The notes beneath the pieces were generated by a model. That model saw only the letters and a program-made list of their open reading frames with translations, was not told the origin of the DNA and searched no databases. Made by a program: the position numbers and the translations under genes. Positions 43,843 through 52,977 of a stretch of DNA of 64,000 bases are shown here, in pieces. Every line of letters starts with the position of its first letter. Within the stretch, counting starts at the first letter, position 1. The DNA comes from JAQBDA01 sp041301185 (GTDB taxonomy: Bacteria; Chloroflexota; Anaerolineae; Anaerolineales; UBA4823): assembly GCA_041301185.1 (NCBI GenBank), contig JBFYSV010000347.1:1-64000 (forward strand), read 5' to 3'.

Positions 43843-43969
43843 GCTTATACAGGACTTTTGTTTTATAAGAATGGTGACAGTTGGCACTACCCAAGGGTAG
43901 TTTCAAGAGCGATAATAAATCAGGATATCTATCAAACTTTACCTAACTAATCGGAAAAGGAGTATCAGG

Positions 43970-44215
43970 ATGCCTGTAAAGGGATGGATAGAGGTAAATC
44001 CATTGTATTGTAAAGGTTGTGAGTTATGTGTCTCGGCGTGTCCTCAAGATGTGATCAGCCTGGATATGGAACATCTTACGCCTAAGGGATATCACCCGGC
44101 TTACCTGGTGATGGACGGATGTACAGGTTGTGGGATTTGCGCCCTGGTATGTCCCGAAGCTGCCCTGACGGTCTACCGGGAAGTTCCGCAGCGGGCAGCT
44201 AGAGCGGTAGTGTAG
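43970..44215 (+). CDS. 2-oxoacid:ferredoxin oxidoreductase, ferredoxin-like delta subunit
   Basis: An 81-residue protein with two 4Fe-4S motifs: 'CKGCELCVSACP' (about 13-24) and 'CTGCGICALVCP' (about 46-57). It carries electrons from the TPP subunits to free ferredoxin. It is the first of four genes in the order delta-alpha-beta-gamma, as in KorDABC or Vor clusters. The gap to the next gene is 10 bases, and AAAGGAG precedes its ATG. Confidence 0.92.
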   Translation: MPVKGWIEVNPLYCKGCELCVSACPQDVISLDMEHLTPKGYHPAYLVMDGCTGCGICALVCPEAALTVYREVPQRAARAVV

Positions 44216-44225
44216 GAGAATTTGA

Positions 44226-45347
44226 ATGGCTCGTGAGCTTTGGAAAGGCAATGAGGCCATGGCCGAGGCAGCGGTGCGGGCGGGTGTCCAGGCGTATTTC
44301 GGTTACCCGATTACACCTCAAACCGAAGTGCTGGAGTATATGTCCAAGCGTTTACCGGAGCTTGGGCGCACATTTTTACAAGCAGAGAGCGAGCTGGCTG
44401 CTATCAACATGGTCTATGGGGCAGCCTGCACCGGGGTCAGGGTGATGAGCTCTTCCTCCAGCCCAGGTGTCAGCCTGATGATGGAGGGGATGTCGTATAT
44501 TGCCGGTACGGAGATACCGGCTGTCCTGATTGATGTGGTCAGGGGTGGTCCCGGGCTTGGGAATATCGCTCCCTCGCAAGGCGATTACAACCAGATTGTC
44601 CACGGCGGCGGGCACGGCGATTATCACCCGATTGTGCTGGCGCCCTCTAGCGTGCAGGAAGCGATTGACCTGACCGTGCTGGCGTTCGATTTGGCAGAGA
44701 AGTACCGCTTGATCGTCATCGTCTTGGCTGATGGCAGCATTGGGCAGATGATGGAACCAGCCGAATTGCCTCCCATGCGCCCACTGCGGACGGAATATCC
44801 TGAATGGTCGGTGCGCGGGGCACAAGGACGAGAGCGACGGATACTGAGCTCGATCTACATCGACCCCATAGACGAAGAGGTGATGAATTACCGCCTGATG
44901 CGGCAATGGTCTGAGATCGAGGCCAATGAGATCCGTTATAAACAATATTTTCTGGATGATGCAGAATACGTGGTGATCGGCTTTGGAACAGCTGGTAGGG
45001 TGGCTTTATCGGCGGTCCGGGCAGCGCGTGCTGAAGGGATCCGGGTAGGCCTTTTTCGCCCGATCGGTCTCAGTCCATTTCCTTATGCACAAATCGAAGC
45101 ACTAACCGAGCAAGCCAAAGCAATCCTGGTTGTAGAAATGAATGCAGGACAGATGCTGGATGATGTTTTGCGGGCGGTGAAGGGGCGTGTGCCTGTAGAA
45201 TTTTACGGGCGCATGGGCGGGATCATGCCATTCCCAGATGAGATTGAGGCAGAAATGCAGCGGATAATCCAGGTACCCCCGGTATTGAACGGCGATCCAC
45301 GGAAAAAGTGGTTGCAGCGTTTTGGTAAGGTAATTCACGCAGAATAG
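44226..45347 (+). CDS. 2-oxoacid:ferredoxin oxidoreductase alpha subunit (KorA/VorB-like)
   Basis: A 373-residue subunit holding the pyrimidine-binding domain and domain II. It begins with the family motif '[20 protein letters not shown]' and '[12 protein letters not shown]'. '[21 protein letters not shown]' and '[20 protein letters not shown]' follow. The C-terminal domain contains '[12 protein letters not shown]'-like and '[19 protein letters not shown]' segments. The complex oxidatively decarboxylates 2-oxoglutarate or branched-chain 2-oxoacids to acyl-CoA with reduction of ferredoxin. Sequence alone does not separate KorA from VorB. Confidence 0.9.
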   Translation: MARELWKGNEAMAEAAVRAGVQAYFGYPITPQTEVLEYMSKRLPELGRTFLQAESELAAINMVYGAACTGVRVMSSSSSPGVSLMMEGMSYIAGTEIPAVLIDVVRGGPGLGNIAPSQGDYNQIVHGGGHGDYHPIVLAPSSVQEAIDLTVLAFDLAEKYRLIVIVLADGSIGQMMEPAELPPMRPLRTEYPEWSVRGAQGRERRILSSIYIDPIDEEVMNYRLMRQWSEIEANEIRYKQYFLDDAEYVVIGFGTAGRVALSAVRAARAEGIRVGLFRPIGLSPFPYAQIEALTEQAKAILVVEMNAGQMLDDVLRAVKGRVPVEFYGRMGGIMPFPDEIEAEMQRIIQVPPVLNGDPRKKWLQRFGKVIHAE

Positions 45348-45370
45348 TATATGGCTTAGGGAGAGTGATT

Positions 45371-46147
45371 ATGGTGGCAATTGCCCCTACCCAACTGGTC
45401 TACCAGCGTCCCGAATCATTATCGGATACTCCAACACATTATTGCCCGGGCTGTACGCATGGCGTTGCCCATCGATTAGTTGCAGAAGTCCTGGACGAGA
45501 TGAATGTGAGAGAATCTACCATCGGGGTCGCGCCGGTTGGTTGTTCGGTATTCGCATACAATTACTTCGATTGTGATTTTGTAGAAGCAGCCCACGGGCG
45601 GGCGCCAGCCATGGCAACCGGTATCAAACGGGTTCTACCGGATCGTGTGGTATTTACTTACCAGGGAGATGGAGACCTGGCCTCAATTGGAATGGCGGAG
45701 ATCGTCCACGCTGCCGCGCGGGGAGAGAATATCACCGTTGTCTTCATCAACAACGCGATTTATGGAATGACAGGGGGGCAGATGGCGCCTACTACCCTGC
45801 CCGGACAGAAAACGACCTCATCCCCAGGTGGTAGAGATGTCGAGCAGATGGGTTTCCCGATCAGGATGTCTGAAATGTTGTCTTCCTTAGATGGAACCGG
45901 GTACGTGGTCCGGCGGAGCCTGCACGACCCAAAGAATATCCGCCTGGCGAAAAAGGCGATCCGGCTGGCTTTTGAAACTCAGGTGCGCGGGCTGGGTTTT
46001 TCAATGGTAGAACTGCTATCATCGTGTCCTACCAACTGGGGGTTAACGCCCCTCGAAGCATTGCGCTGGATTGAGGATCACATGGTTCCGGTCTATCCTT
46101 TGCAAGATTTTAAAGTATCACCGGCTGTGGCGGAAATTCGGGTGTAA
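45371..46147 (+). CDS. 2-oxoacid:ferredoxin oxidoreductase beta subunit (TPP-binding)
   Basis: A 258-residue TPP subunit. The cofactor motif is '[15 protein letters not shown]' ending about 30 residues later in '[19 protein letters not shown]', the GDG...NN pattern. The N-terminal '[21 protein letters not shown]' and '[14 protein letters not shown]' are typical of KorB/VorA proteins. It lacks additional ferredoxin domains. ATG at 45371 is chosen because the ribosome binding site (AGGGAGAG) would overlap a GTG at 45365. Confidence 0.9.
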   Translation: MVAIAPTQLVYQRPESLSDTPTHYCPGCTHGVAHRLVAEVLDEMNVRESTIGVAPVGCSVFAYNYFDCDFVEAAHGRAPAMATGIKRVLPDRVVFTYQGDGDLASIGMAEIVHAAARGENITVVFINNAIYGMTGGQMAPTTLPGQKTTSSPGGRDVEQMGFPIRMSEMLSSLDGTGYVVRRSLHDPKNIRLAKKAIRLAFETQVRGLGFSMVELLSSCPTNWGLTPLEALRWIEDHMVPVYPLQDFKVSPAVAEIRV

Positions 46148-46158
46148 GGAGAATCAGC

Positions 46159-46722
46159 ATGCAGAATGAAATCATCATTGCTGGATTCGGAGGCCAGGGA
46201 GTGCTGTTTGCCGGGCAAGTTCTGGCGTATGCCGCGCTAGATGAAGGTCGTGAGGTGACCTGGATCCCATCCTATGGTCCAGAAATGCGCGGCGGAACGG
46301 CAAACTGCACTGTGATCATATCGGATGAAGAAATTGGCTCGCCGCTGGTACGTAATCCTAAAGCTGCGATTGTTCTAAACCTGCCTTCCCTTGAGAAGTA
46401 TGAGCCGATGATTACTGCGGGTGGCGTGCTGGTCGCAAATTCTTCACTAATCAATCGATGTCCGGAACGCTCGGATATCTCCACTGTTTTCTTACCGGCG
46501 AACGACATCGCTGAATCCCTGGGTAACAAGCGCCTGATGAACATGGTTGCCCTGGGAGCATTGCTGGAATTGATGCCAGTGTTATCCATCCAGGCGATCG
46601 AGAAGGCATTGGATAACCACCTGCCAGAGCGGCATAAGCGTCTACTCCCGGTAAATTACCAAGCCCTCCGCCGGGGTGCTGAGTTTGCTGCGCAACAAGC
46701 CGTGCTGGCAGCGATTGCTTAA
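46159..46722 (+). CDS. 2-oxoacid:ferredoxin oxidoreductase gamma subunit
   Basis: A 187-residue gamma subunit with 'IAGFGGQGVLFAGQVLAYAA' at the N-terminus, 'SYGPEMRGGTANCTVIISD' and a late 'NMVALGALLEL'. It completes the four-subunit oxidoreductase begun at 43970. AAGGAG lies upstream of the ATG and 11 bases separate it from the beta subunit. A terminator follows at 46744. Confidence 0.9.
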   Translation: MQNEIIIAGFGGQGVLFAGQVLAYAALDEGREVTWIPSYGPEMRGGTANCTVIISDEEIGSPLVRNPKAAIVLNLPSLEKYEPMITAGGVLVANSSLINRCPERSDISTVFLPANDIAESLGNKRLMNMVALGALLELMPVLSIQAIEKALDNHLPERHKRLLPVNYQALRRGAEFAAQQAVLAAIA

Positions 46723-47086
46723 TTTGGATACTCAAAACATAAGATTCTGGCTTGTGGGTGTGGACGACTCTCGCTAGCCAGAATTTTTAAATTCTCTCAT
46801 TGAGATTGCCTGCCCGGTTGTACACGGGCTGCTATAATAGCCTTATCATGCTTGATCTGCCCTTCGATCCATTCAACTAACAACCTGCTGGGCGAGTATG
46901 GGTCAATCACTGAGTGTAAATAATCGAATGATAGAAATCTTCGATACTGCGATGGAGTCAGGCAACATTGCCATCGTAGAGCTCGTACCAGCCCTCCCTC
47001 TCGATCAAGTACAGATGGAAACAATAAGACATAATTTTCCTTTCCGACCGTCTCTTGTATGCGGAAGTAATAGGATTGCATAATCT
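46723..47086 (+). promoter_or_regulatory. Intergenic region: terminator, then glp promoter and long leader
   Basis: This 364-base gap holds the terminator at 46744 and an extended -10 promoter, TGCTATAAT at 46830-46838, with no good -35 box. If that promoter is used, glpAB has a leader of about 240 nt. Short reading frames exist on both strands (for example 46898-47083 plus, 46797-47081 minus), but neither has a ribosome binding site with a recognisable protein. No riboswitch class was recognised. Confidence 0.45.
46744..46789 (+). terminator. Rho-independent terminator after the oxidoreductase operon
   Basis: ATTCTGGCT (46744-46752) pairs with AGCCAGAAT (46776-46784), a 9-bp stem followed by TTTTAAATT. 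The loop is 23 bases. Confidence 0.7.
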
Positions 47087-50029
47087 ATGAAAACTATACA
47101 AACCGAGGTTCTTGTCATCGGTGGAGGTGCAACCGGCACGGGTGTGGTCCGTGACCTGGCAATGCGGGGTTTTAAAGCAGTCCTGGTTGAAAAAAGCGAC
47201 CTGGCAACGGGAACTACAGGGCGCTACCATGGCTTGCTCCATAGCGGGGGACGGTATGTTGTGAAAGATCCCCAGGCTGCCAGGGAGTGTATTGTAGAGA
47301 ACCAGATCCTGCGCCAGATCATGCCGCAATGTATAGAAGATACCGGTGGATTCTTTGTTGTAACGCCCTGGGATGATCCCGGCTATGCTCCACAATTCGT
47401 AGAAGGATGCCGTACTGCCGGGATCCCGGTTGAGAAGGTACCCATCGAGCAAGCCCTGCGCGAAGAACCTCTACTTAATCCGAAAATCACTCACTGTTAT
47501 CGAGTGCCAGATGCCGCAGCTGACTCGTGGCTTGCAGCAGATCTGAACGCCAGATCGGCAAAGGAATACGGCTCAACGATATTGAGTTACCACACGACCA
47601 TCCATCTTTTGCGAAATGGGGATAGAGTATTTGGGGCGTTGTGCCAGGATTTGGTTAAAGATGAGCCGGTTACGATTTACGCGGATATTGTAGTAAACGC
47701 AGCGGGTGCGTGGGCAGGGCAGATCGCTGGCTCGGTGGGGATCCCGATGAATATTGTGCCAGGAAAGGGGATTATGATCGCCGCGAGCCGGCGAATTCTT
47801 AATACCGTTATCAATCGCTGCAAGATGCCGGCAGATGGCGATATCCTGGTCCCCATCCACACTGTTACCGTGATCGGTACAACGGATGTAAAAGTGGACG
47901 ATCCAGATCGCTACGCAATCGAGCCTTGGGAAGTCCAGCTCATGCTAGAGGAAGGTGAGAAACTGGTACCCGGCTTCAAGGATATGCGGATGCTGCGTGT
48001 CTGGGCAGGAGTGCGCCCGCTTTACCAGGAGGCGCCAGGTGAAGATACGCGAGATATTACCCGGGCGTATGTCTTGCTCGACCATGAAAAGCGGGACGGG
48101 GTCGGGGGATTGGTGACGATCACCAGTGGGAAGTGGACCACCTACCGAAAAATGGCTGAAGTGACCGCCGATCTGGTATGTGAGAAGGTCGGCGTACAGC
48201 GTCCCTGCCGGACTCACCAGGAGGTCTTGCCCGATAACGGATCGCATGGGTATCATAAGCTGGGGAGCAGATTGACTCATGTCGAGCGAAATCACGATTA
48301 TGGCAAGCTGATTTGCGAGTGTGAACTGGCTACATATGACGATGTTGTTTCTGCGATTGTCCAGGGAGAGGCAAAAACGATCGATGATGTTCGCCGGGAT
48401 GTTCGCTTGGGAATGGGACCTTGCCAGGGTGGTTTTTGCACTTACCGGATTGCTGGTCTCTTGCACGACCTGCGCAACAATCCGGTGCAACAGACAAATG
48501 TTGCCTTACGCGACTTTCTGCAAGAACGCTGGAAGGGCTTGCTGCCCATCCTGTGGGGTCAGCAATTACGCCAGGAGAGGTTAAATGAGCTGATCTACTC
48601 AAGCCTGCTCAATGCACAGGATTTGCCAGGTCCGGAGACTTCTTCTCTAAGCCCAGAGCTATATTTATCCCCAGAAAAGGACACCACCATCGAAGCTGTT
48701 GCGCAAGCGGACGAGGGAGGAAAGGAAACGAGCCAGGATGCAGCCCCCCCTGGCGGATTTGGCGTGCCAGACGTTGTGGTGATCGGTGCCGGGTTAGCAG
48801 GCCTGGTTGCGGGATGGCAGGCAGCCAAACAGGGCGAGCGAGTGCGCGTCATTAGCAAAGGTTGGGGATCCCTGTATTGGCACACCGGCTGTATCGATGT
48901 CTTGGGGCGGGATGGAAAGCATCTGGTCACCAGTGTGTTATCACCAGCTGAGTTATTGCCCGAATTTATCAACGATCAGCCAGGTCATCCTTATTCGTTG
49001 GCGGGTATGGATGCTCTGGTTGAAGCAATTGAAGAGATCAAAGAGCTTGCCAGACGGTCTGGTTACCCGCTGCGCGGTTCATTAGAGCGAAACTGGTTGT
49101 TGCCAACAGCGCTTGGCACAACCCGGCAAACCTGCCTGGCTCCAGAGACAATGATTGCCGGGGACTTAAACCAGCCGGGCGATATACTGATTGTGGGTTT
49201 TGACCAGTTTCTTGATTTCTACCCGCATCTGATCGCTGATAACCTGAATGAACAAGGGTTTAAGGTATTCCATGTCAGCCTGAATTTGGACGCTTTGCGC
49301 GAGCAGAGATTTGTCACTGGCAGGGTATTGGCAGAATTATTCGAGCAGGCTGAATTCAGATCATCTGTGGTTGAGGCAATGGATACTGCCCTGAAGGAGC
49401 ACAACCCTGCACGGATTGGTTTCCCGGCCGTCCTAGGTTTCCAATCCGCGTTGATGGTTAAGGGTGATCTGGAGGAGAGGTTAGGACGCCCCGTGTTCGA
49501 AATTCCCACCTTACCCCCGTCGATCCCTGGAATACGCCTCCATAGCATGCTGGTAAAGGCGATCGAGCAAAATGGGGGACGGGTTGTGGATGGTACACAG
49601 GTGATCTCCGCTGATGTTCAAGATGGAACAGTTAAGGCGGTGTGGAGCGAGGCAGCCGCTCGTTCCAAGCCGCACCGGGCCAGGCGATATATCCTGGCTA
49701 CAGGAGGGATATTAGGTGGAGGCTTCCAGATGGAAGCCAATAGCAGGCTGAAGGAACTTGCACTGGATCTGAAGCTGGAAGATGAAAACCCGGGAGGAAG
49801 CAGGTTTGCCAGCCTCTTCTTGAGCCGCGAGGGCCATCTGGTATTCCGTACAGGGATAAAGGTAAATAATGATTTTAGACCTATTGATGAATCGAGTCAC
49901 ATATTATTGCATAATCTAAATATTGCAGGTGCCGCATTGGGAGGCTTTGACCCAATCCAGGAACTCTCGATGGAAGGGGTTGCCCTGGTGAGTGGTTATC
50001 TTGCCGGCAGGAAGGGAATTATCCAATGA
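47087..50029 (+). CDS. glpA/glpB: Anaerobic glycerol-3-phosphate dehydrogenase, GlpA-GlpB fusion
   Basis: A 980-residue fusion. Residues 1 to about 545 are GlpA: FAD loop 'VLVIGGGATGTGVVRDLAMR', 'GTTGRYHGLLHSGGRYVV', 'GVRPLY', and a BFD-like cluster region with 'CECELATYDDV' and 'GMGPCQGGFCTYR'. A linker of about 15-25 polar residues leads to GlpB from about 558: 'VVVIGAGLAGLVAGWQAAKQ' and 'LYWHTGCIDVLG'. In E. coli GlpA and GlpB are separate. The enzyme oxidises glycerol 3-phosphate to dihydroxyacetone phosphate and passes electrons through GlpC to the quinone pool. The last codons overlap glpC by 4 bases. Confidence 0.92.
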   Translation: MKTIQTEVLVIGGGATGTGVVRDLAMRGFKAVLVEKSDLATGTTGRYHGLLHSGGRYVVKDPQAARECIVENQILRQIMPQCIEDTGGFFVVTPWDDPGYAPQFVEGCRTAGIPVEKVPIEQALREEPLLNPKITHCYRVPDAAADSWLAADLNARSAKEYGSTILSYHTTIHLLRNGDRVFGALCQDLVKDEPVTIYADIVVNAAGAWAGQIAGSVGIPMNIVPGKGIMIAASRRILNTVINRCKMPADGDILVPIHTVTVIGTTDVKVDDPDRYAIEPWEVQLMLEEGEKLVPGFKDMRMLRVWAGVRPLYQEAPGEDTRDITRAYVLLDHEKRDGVGGLVTITSGKWTTYRKMAEVTADLVCEKVGVQRPCRTHQEVLPDNGSHGYHKLGSRLTHVERNHDYGKLICECELATYDDVVSAIVQGEAKTIDDVRRDVRLGMGPCQGGFCTYRIAGLLHDLRNNPVQQTNVALRDFLQERWKGLLPILWGQQLRQERLNELIYSSLLNAQDLPGPETSSLSPELYLSPEKDTTIEAVAQADEGGKETSQDAAPPGGFGVPDVVVIGAGLAGLVAGWQAAKQGERVRVISKGWGSLYWHTGCIDVLGRDGKHLVTSVLSPAELLPEFINDQPGHPYSLAGMDALVEAIEEIKELARRSGYPLRGSLERNWLLPTALGTTRQTCLAPETMIAGDLNQPGDILIVGFDQFLDFYPHLIADNLNEQGFKVFHVSLNLDALREQRFVTGRVLAELFEQAEFRSSVVEAMDTALKEHNPARIGFPAVLGFQSALMVKGDLEERLGRPVFEIPTLPPSIPGIRLHSMLVKAIEQNGGRVVDGTQVISADVQDGTVKAVWSEAAARSKPHRARRYILATGGILGGGFQMEANSRLKELALDLKLEDENPGGSRFASLFLSREGHLVFRTGIKVNNDFRPIDESSHILLHNLNIAGAALGGFDPIQELSMEGVALVSGYLAGRKGIIQ

Positions 50030-51309
50030 TTCAGGGACGATCAGCCAATCGCGGGCATTTTCCGGTTGAAATATCGATTGATCAGTGTATTAAGTGCAAT
50101 ATCTGCACAACCGTCTGTCCAGTATCGGCAGTGACCGATCTTTTTCCAGGTCCAAAGTACGAAGCACCCCAGGCAGGGCGCTTCAGGTCGCCAGCTCAAG
50201 ACACCCCGGATTGGTCGGTGGATTACTGTAGTGGATGCCGGATGTGTAATATGGTCTGCCCGACCGGGGTGAAGATTGCTGAGATGAATGCCCGGGCACG
50301 AGCCTGGATGGTAGAGCAGAACAAGGTTCCCCTGCAGTTGAGATTGCGCAATAATTTGCTTGCACGCTCGGAGTTGATCGGGAAAATCGGGCAACCGGTT
50401 GCTCCAATAGCCAACGCAGTGCTTTCAAACCGGGCAATTCGGAAAGCCACTGAGGCGGTATTGGCGATCCACCACGAAGCGCCACTGCCAGCGTTTTCCA
50501 GCCAAAAGTTTACCACCTGGTTCAACCAGCATAAGCCGGATGGAAAAGCCACTCGCAAGGTGGTTTATTTCCATGGATGTTCAACCCAATATTACGAGCC
50601 TAGAGTCGGCCGAGCGGCAGTGAACGTCCTGGAAGCGAATGGCTTCGAAGTAATTGTTCCACAACAGAATTGTTGCGGTTTGCCTCTCTTATCGAATGGG
50701 GAATTTGGCGCCGCGCGTGTTTACCATAGTAGTAATGTGCGCAGCCTGGTAGAGTATGCCCGCCAGGGAATTCCAATTGTTGGCACTTCAACGAGCTGCA
50801 CACTAACTTTGAAGGAAGAAGCGCCTGAGTTATTGGATATGCACGATGAAGATACTCGCCTGGTTGCTGAGAATACATATGACTTTAACGAGTTTTTGCT
50901 GACTTTGATTGATGAAGGCAGCCTGATTACAGAGCTCAGGGCTTTGCCCATGCGGCTGCCTTACCATGCCCCTTGCCAGTATCGCGCCCATCGCCTGGGA
51001 CGTTTGGCGCTGGATGTTTTGGATCTTATCCCTGAACTGCAAGTCGAGGATAGCAAGGCGGCTTGCTGCGGGATCGCCGGGACCTACGGTTACAAAACCG
51101 AGAAATATGAGATCGGAATGGCGGTTGGAGAAGATTTGTTTGAATTTATTCGCCAGTCTCCTGCCTCGTTTGCAATCTGTGACAGTGAAACTTGCCGATG
51201 GCAAATCACCCATGCCACAGGAAAACCAGCAGTTCACCCGGTGGAGCTAATGGCGGTTGCCTATGGGTTTAAGCCCGAAGGAGCGTTGGCGAAGCTGCTT
51301 ACGGTTTAG
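50026..51309 (+). CDS. glpC: Anaerobic glycerol-3-phosphate dehydrogenase subunit C
   Basis: A 427-residue iron-sulfur subunit with two 4Fe-4S motifs, 'CIKCNICTTVCP' (about 20-31) and 'CSGCRMCNMVCP' (about 69-80), and the two CCG domains ending in 'QQNCCGLPLLS' and 'KAACCGIAGTYG' that bind further clusters or heme-like acceptors in heterodisulfide reductase relatives. It anchors GlpAB to the membrane and reduces quinone. ATG overlaps the glpAB stop (ATGA), so the two proteins are made together. Confidence 0.92.
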   Translation: MIQGRSANRGHFPVEISIDQCIKCNICTTVCPVSAVTDLFPGPKYEAPQAGRFRSPAQDTPDWSVDYCSGCRMCNMVCPTGVKIAEMNARARAWMVEQNKVPLQLRLRNNLLARSELIGKIGQPVAPIANAVLSNRAIRKATEAVLAIHHEAPLPAFSSQKFTTWFNQHKPDGKATRKVVYFHGCSTQYYEPRVGRAAVNVLEANGFEVIVPQQNCCGLPLLSNGEFGAARVYHSSNVRSLVEYARQGIPIVGTSTSCTLTLKEEAPELLDMHDEDTRLVAENTYDFNEFLLTLIDEGSLITELRALPMRLPYHAPCQYRAHRLGRLALDVLDLIPELQVEDSKAACCGIAGTYGYKTEKYEIGMAVGEDLFEFIRQSPASFAICDSETCRWQITHATGKPAVHPVELMAVAYGFKPEGALAKLLTV

Positions 51310-51453
51310 CCAGCTGTTGCTCCGGCAGCAGGTTGAATTGGGTGTAAAATTGGTGCTGCTTTGCCGGGAATGACGGTTGCCAGTTCGTGTGCGATCCGTA
51401 AATATTAATCCGGCAGGAGGGCCTGTTGGAACACTCTCCCTTCGAGGATGGTT

Positions 51454-52179
51454 ATGATTAACGTAGATGCTTTTCAAAAAGTTGTATTGATCTTGATCAT
51501 CATTTTGTTATTGGCTGCATGCGCTGCGCCCACCCCGGACCCCACGCCGGTTCCTCCCAGCCCAACGCTTGTTGCGCCTACCAAAACCCAGATACCAGCA
51601 AGTGCCACTCCCACCCAGACCGCCACTGAGGTGCCTACGAATACTCCGCAGCCCACGGCTACTCAGCCAAAACCATCCGCTACAGCAACCGCGACAGCTC
51701 TGCCGACGGAGACAGTCACAGCCACCCCTACAGCGACCCCATCCCAGGAGGAAGCTTCGCTACCGGCTGCATCCAAAGAGAATGTTTCCTTCTTCTTGAT
51801 CCAGGAGCAGGTGGGCGGTTCGATTTGTGGCGATGCGGCAGTCGCGGTCGGCGCAGGAGTCAAACGCACTGGGAGCATATCGGATGATGTATCCAACGCG
51901 CTAAAGCAGCTGTTCTCGCTCAAGTCAGAGTACGTGGGCGGGTTGTTGAACCCTCTGTTCAGGTCAAACTTGCGCGTCAACAACGTGAACTTCAATAGTA
52001 AAAATGGACTGATCACGGTGGACCTGACCGGCACTTATAAACCTACTGGTGATGATTGTGACAACTCGCGAGTAAAAGCACAGATCTGGCAAACCATTCG
52101 CCAGTATAGAGAAATAAAGGCAACCAATATCTACTTGAACGGGATACCGTTTGGGGATAGATTGTCCAACGATAAATAA
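51454..52179 (+). CDS. GerMN-like domain lipoprotein (paralogue 1)
   Basis: A 241-residue lipoprotein. A signal peptide with lipobox 'LLAAC' is followed by about 80 residues of Thr/Pro-rich linker. The C-terminal domain (about 115-241) has the GerMN pattern: 'SNALKQLFS', 'LRVNNVNFNSKNGLITVDLTG' spread over two strands, 'QIWQTIRQYREIKATNIYLNG'. Two cysteines in 'ICGDAAVAV' and 'GDDCDNSRVKAQ' are shared with the next gene and may form a disulfide. GerMN domains occur in germination and envelope proteins; sporulation is not implied. ATG at 51454 follows GAGG by 6 bases; ATG at 51448 overlaps that site. Confidence 0.8.
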   Translation: MINVDAFQKVVLILIIILLLAACAAPTPDPTPVPPSPTLVAPTKTQIPASATPTQTATEVPTNTPQPTATQPKPSATATATALPTETVTATPTATPSQEEASLPAASKENVSFFLIQEQVGGSICGDAAVAVGAGVKRTGSISDDVSNALKQLFSLKSEYVGGLLNPLFRSNLRVNNVNFNSKNGLITVDLTGTYKPTGDDCDNSRVKAQIWQTIRQYREIKATNIYLNGIPFGDRLSNDK

Positions 52180-52197
52180 ATCCGGTTTTTACCATCT

Positions 52198-52902
52198 ATG
52201 TCAACCATACACCGCCATCCAATTATCAGTTACCTGTTCGTGCTGTTTATTCTTGTCAGTATTAGCTCATGTGGGTCAGCAAATGTGGCACCAGAGCAGG
52301 ATCAGCCAGGGGTCAGTCCAAGCGTGGTATTTTCTTCTACCCCTTCTGGAACGCCAACGCCACAACCGCCCACGGATACTCCTTTACCCCCAACCGAGAC
52401 AGTTACTCCCACGGCGTCAGTGACCCCAATCCCATCGGATACACCCACACCCTCCGAGACGCCGACCGAGACCGCGCCGCCACCGACTGCCTCAGGTGAG
52501 GAAGCGATCTATGTTTATTACATCTTATTAGGCGATGATGGACCTCTCTCCTGTGGGGATAGTGCAGTAAAGGTTAATACTGGAGTGTATCGTACAGGTG
52601 ATGTCGAGACCGATGTGGCGACAGCCCTGAAGCGCCTGTTTAGCAAGCAGCAGTACGTAGGGAACTTGTATAATCCCGTTTATCTCTCCAATTGGCGAGT
52701 AGACAGCGTGGAATTTAAGGCTTACGAAGGACTGGTAAATGTGTCTTTAAGTGGCGGATACGTCCGGTCAGGGGACCGATGTGATGACAGCCGGGTGCGG
52801 ACACAGATCTGGTCGACTATCCGGCAATTTCCTGGCGTAAAGACTGTGTACATCTTGATGAATGGTAATTTGCTGGGGGATATTCTGGCTACCGGTAAGT
52901 AA
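52198..52902 (+). CDS. GerMN-like domain lipoprotein (paralogue 2)
   Basis: A 234-residue paralogue of the preceding gene, 18 bases downstream. It has a signal peptide with 'SISSC' lipobox, a Thr/Pro linker (about 45-100), and the same domain: 'SCGDSAVKVNTGVYRTGD', 'ATALKRLFS', 'NLYNPVYLSNWRVDSVEF', 'QIWSTIRQFPGVKTVYILMNG'. The paired Cys positions are kept. The linkers differ far more than the folded domains, as expected after an old tandem duplication. Function unknown; extracellular location is inferred. Confidence 0.8.
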   Translation: MSTIHRHPIISYLFVLFILVSISSCGSANVAPEQDQPGVSPSVVFSSTPSGTPTPQPPTDTPLPPTETVTPTASVTPIPSDTPTPSETPTETAPPPTASGEEAIYVYYILLGDDGPLSCGDSAVKVNTGVYRTGDVETDVATALKRLFSKQQYVGNLYNPVYLSNWRVDSVEFKAYEGLVNVSLSGGYVRSGDRCDDSRVRTQIWSTIRQFPGVKTVYILMNGNLLGDILATGK

Positions 52903-52906
52903 AAGC

Positions 52907-52942
52907 ATCCAGGCAGGTGCCGGGGAGGCCACCTGCCTGGAT
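52907..52942. terminator. Terminator between convergent GerMN lipoprotein and ppdK genes
   Basis: A perfect 13-bp stem, ATCCAGGCAGGTG (52907-52919) with CACCTGCCTGGAT (52930-52942) and a 10-base loop. On the minus strand it is followed by GCTTTTAC, so it mainly serves ppdK; on the plus strand the T-run is weak. Confidence 0.75.
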
Positions 52943-52977
52943 CGTATTCCTCTCCTCCAAGAGAAGAAACTAACGAA

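Noticed and set aside
46797..47081. Minus-strand 94-codon frame and plus-strand 61-codon frame (46898-47083) in the glp upstream gap
   Set aside because: Neither has a ribosome binding site or a recognisable family, and they overlap each other on opposite strands.
51454..52902. Evidence of sporulation from the GerMN-like domains
   Set aside because: GerMN domains occur in non-sporulating bacteria, and no sporulation gene is present in the window.
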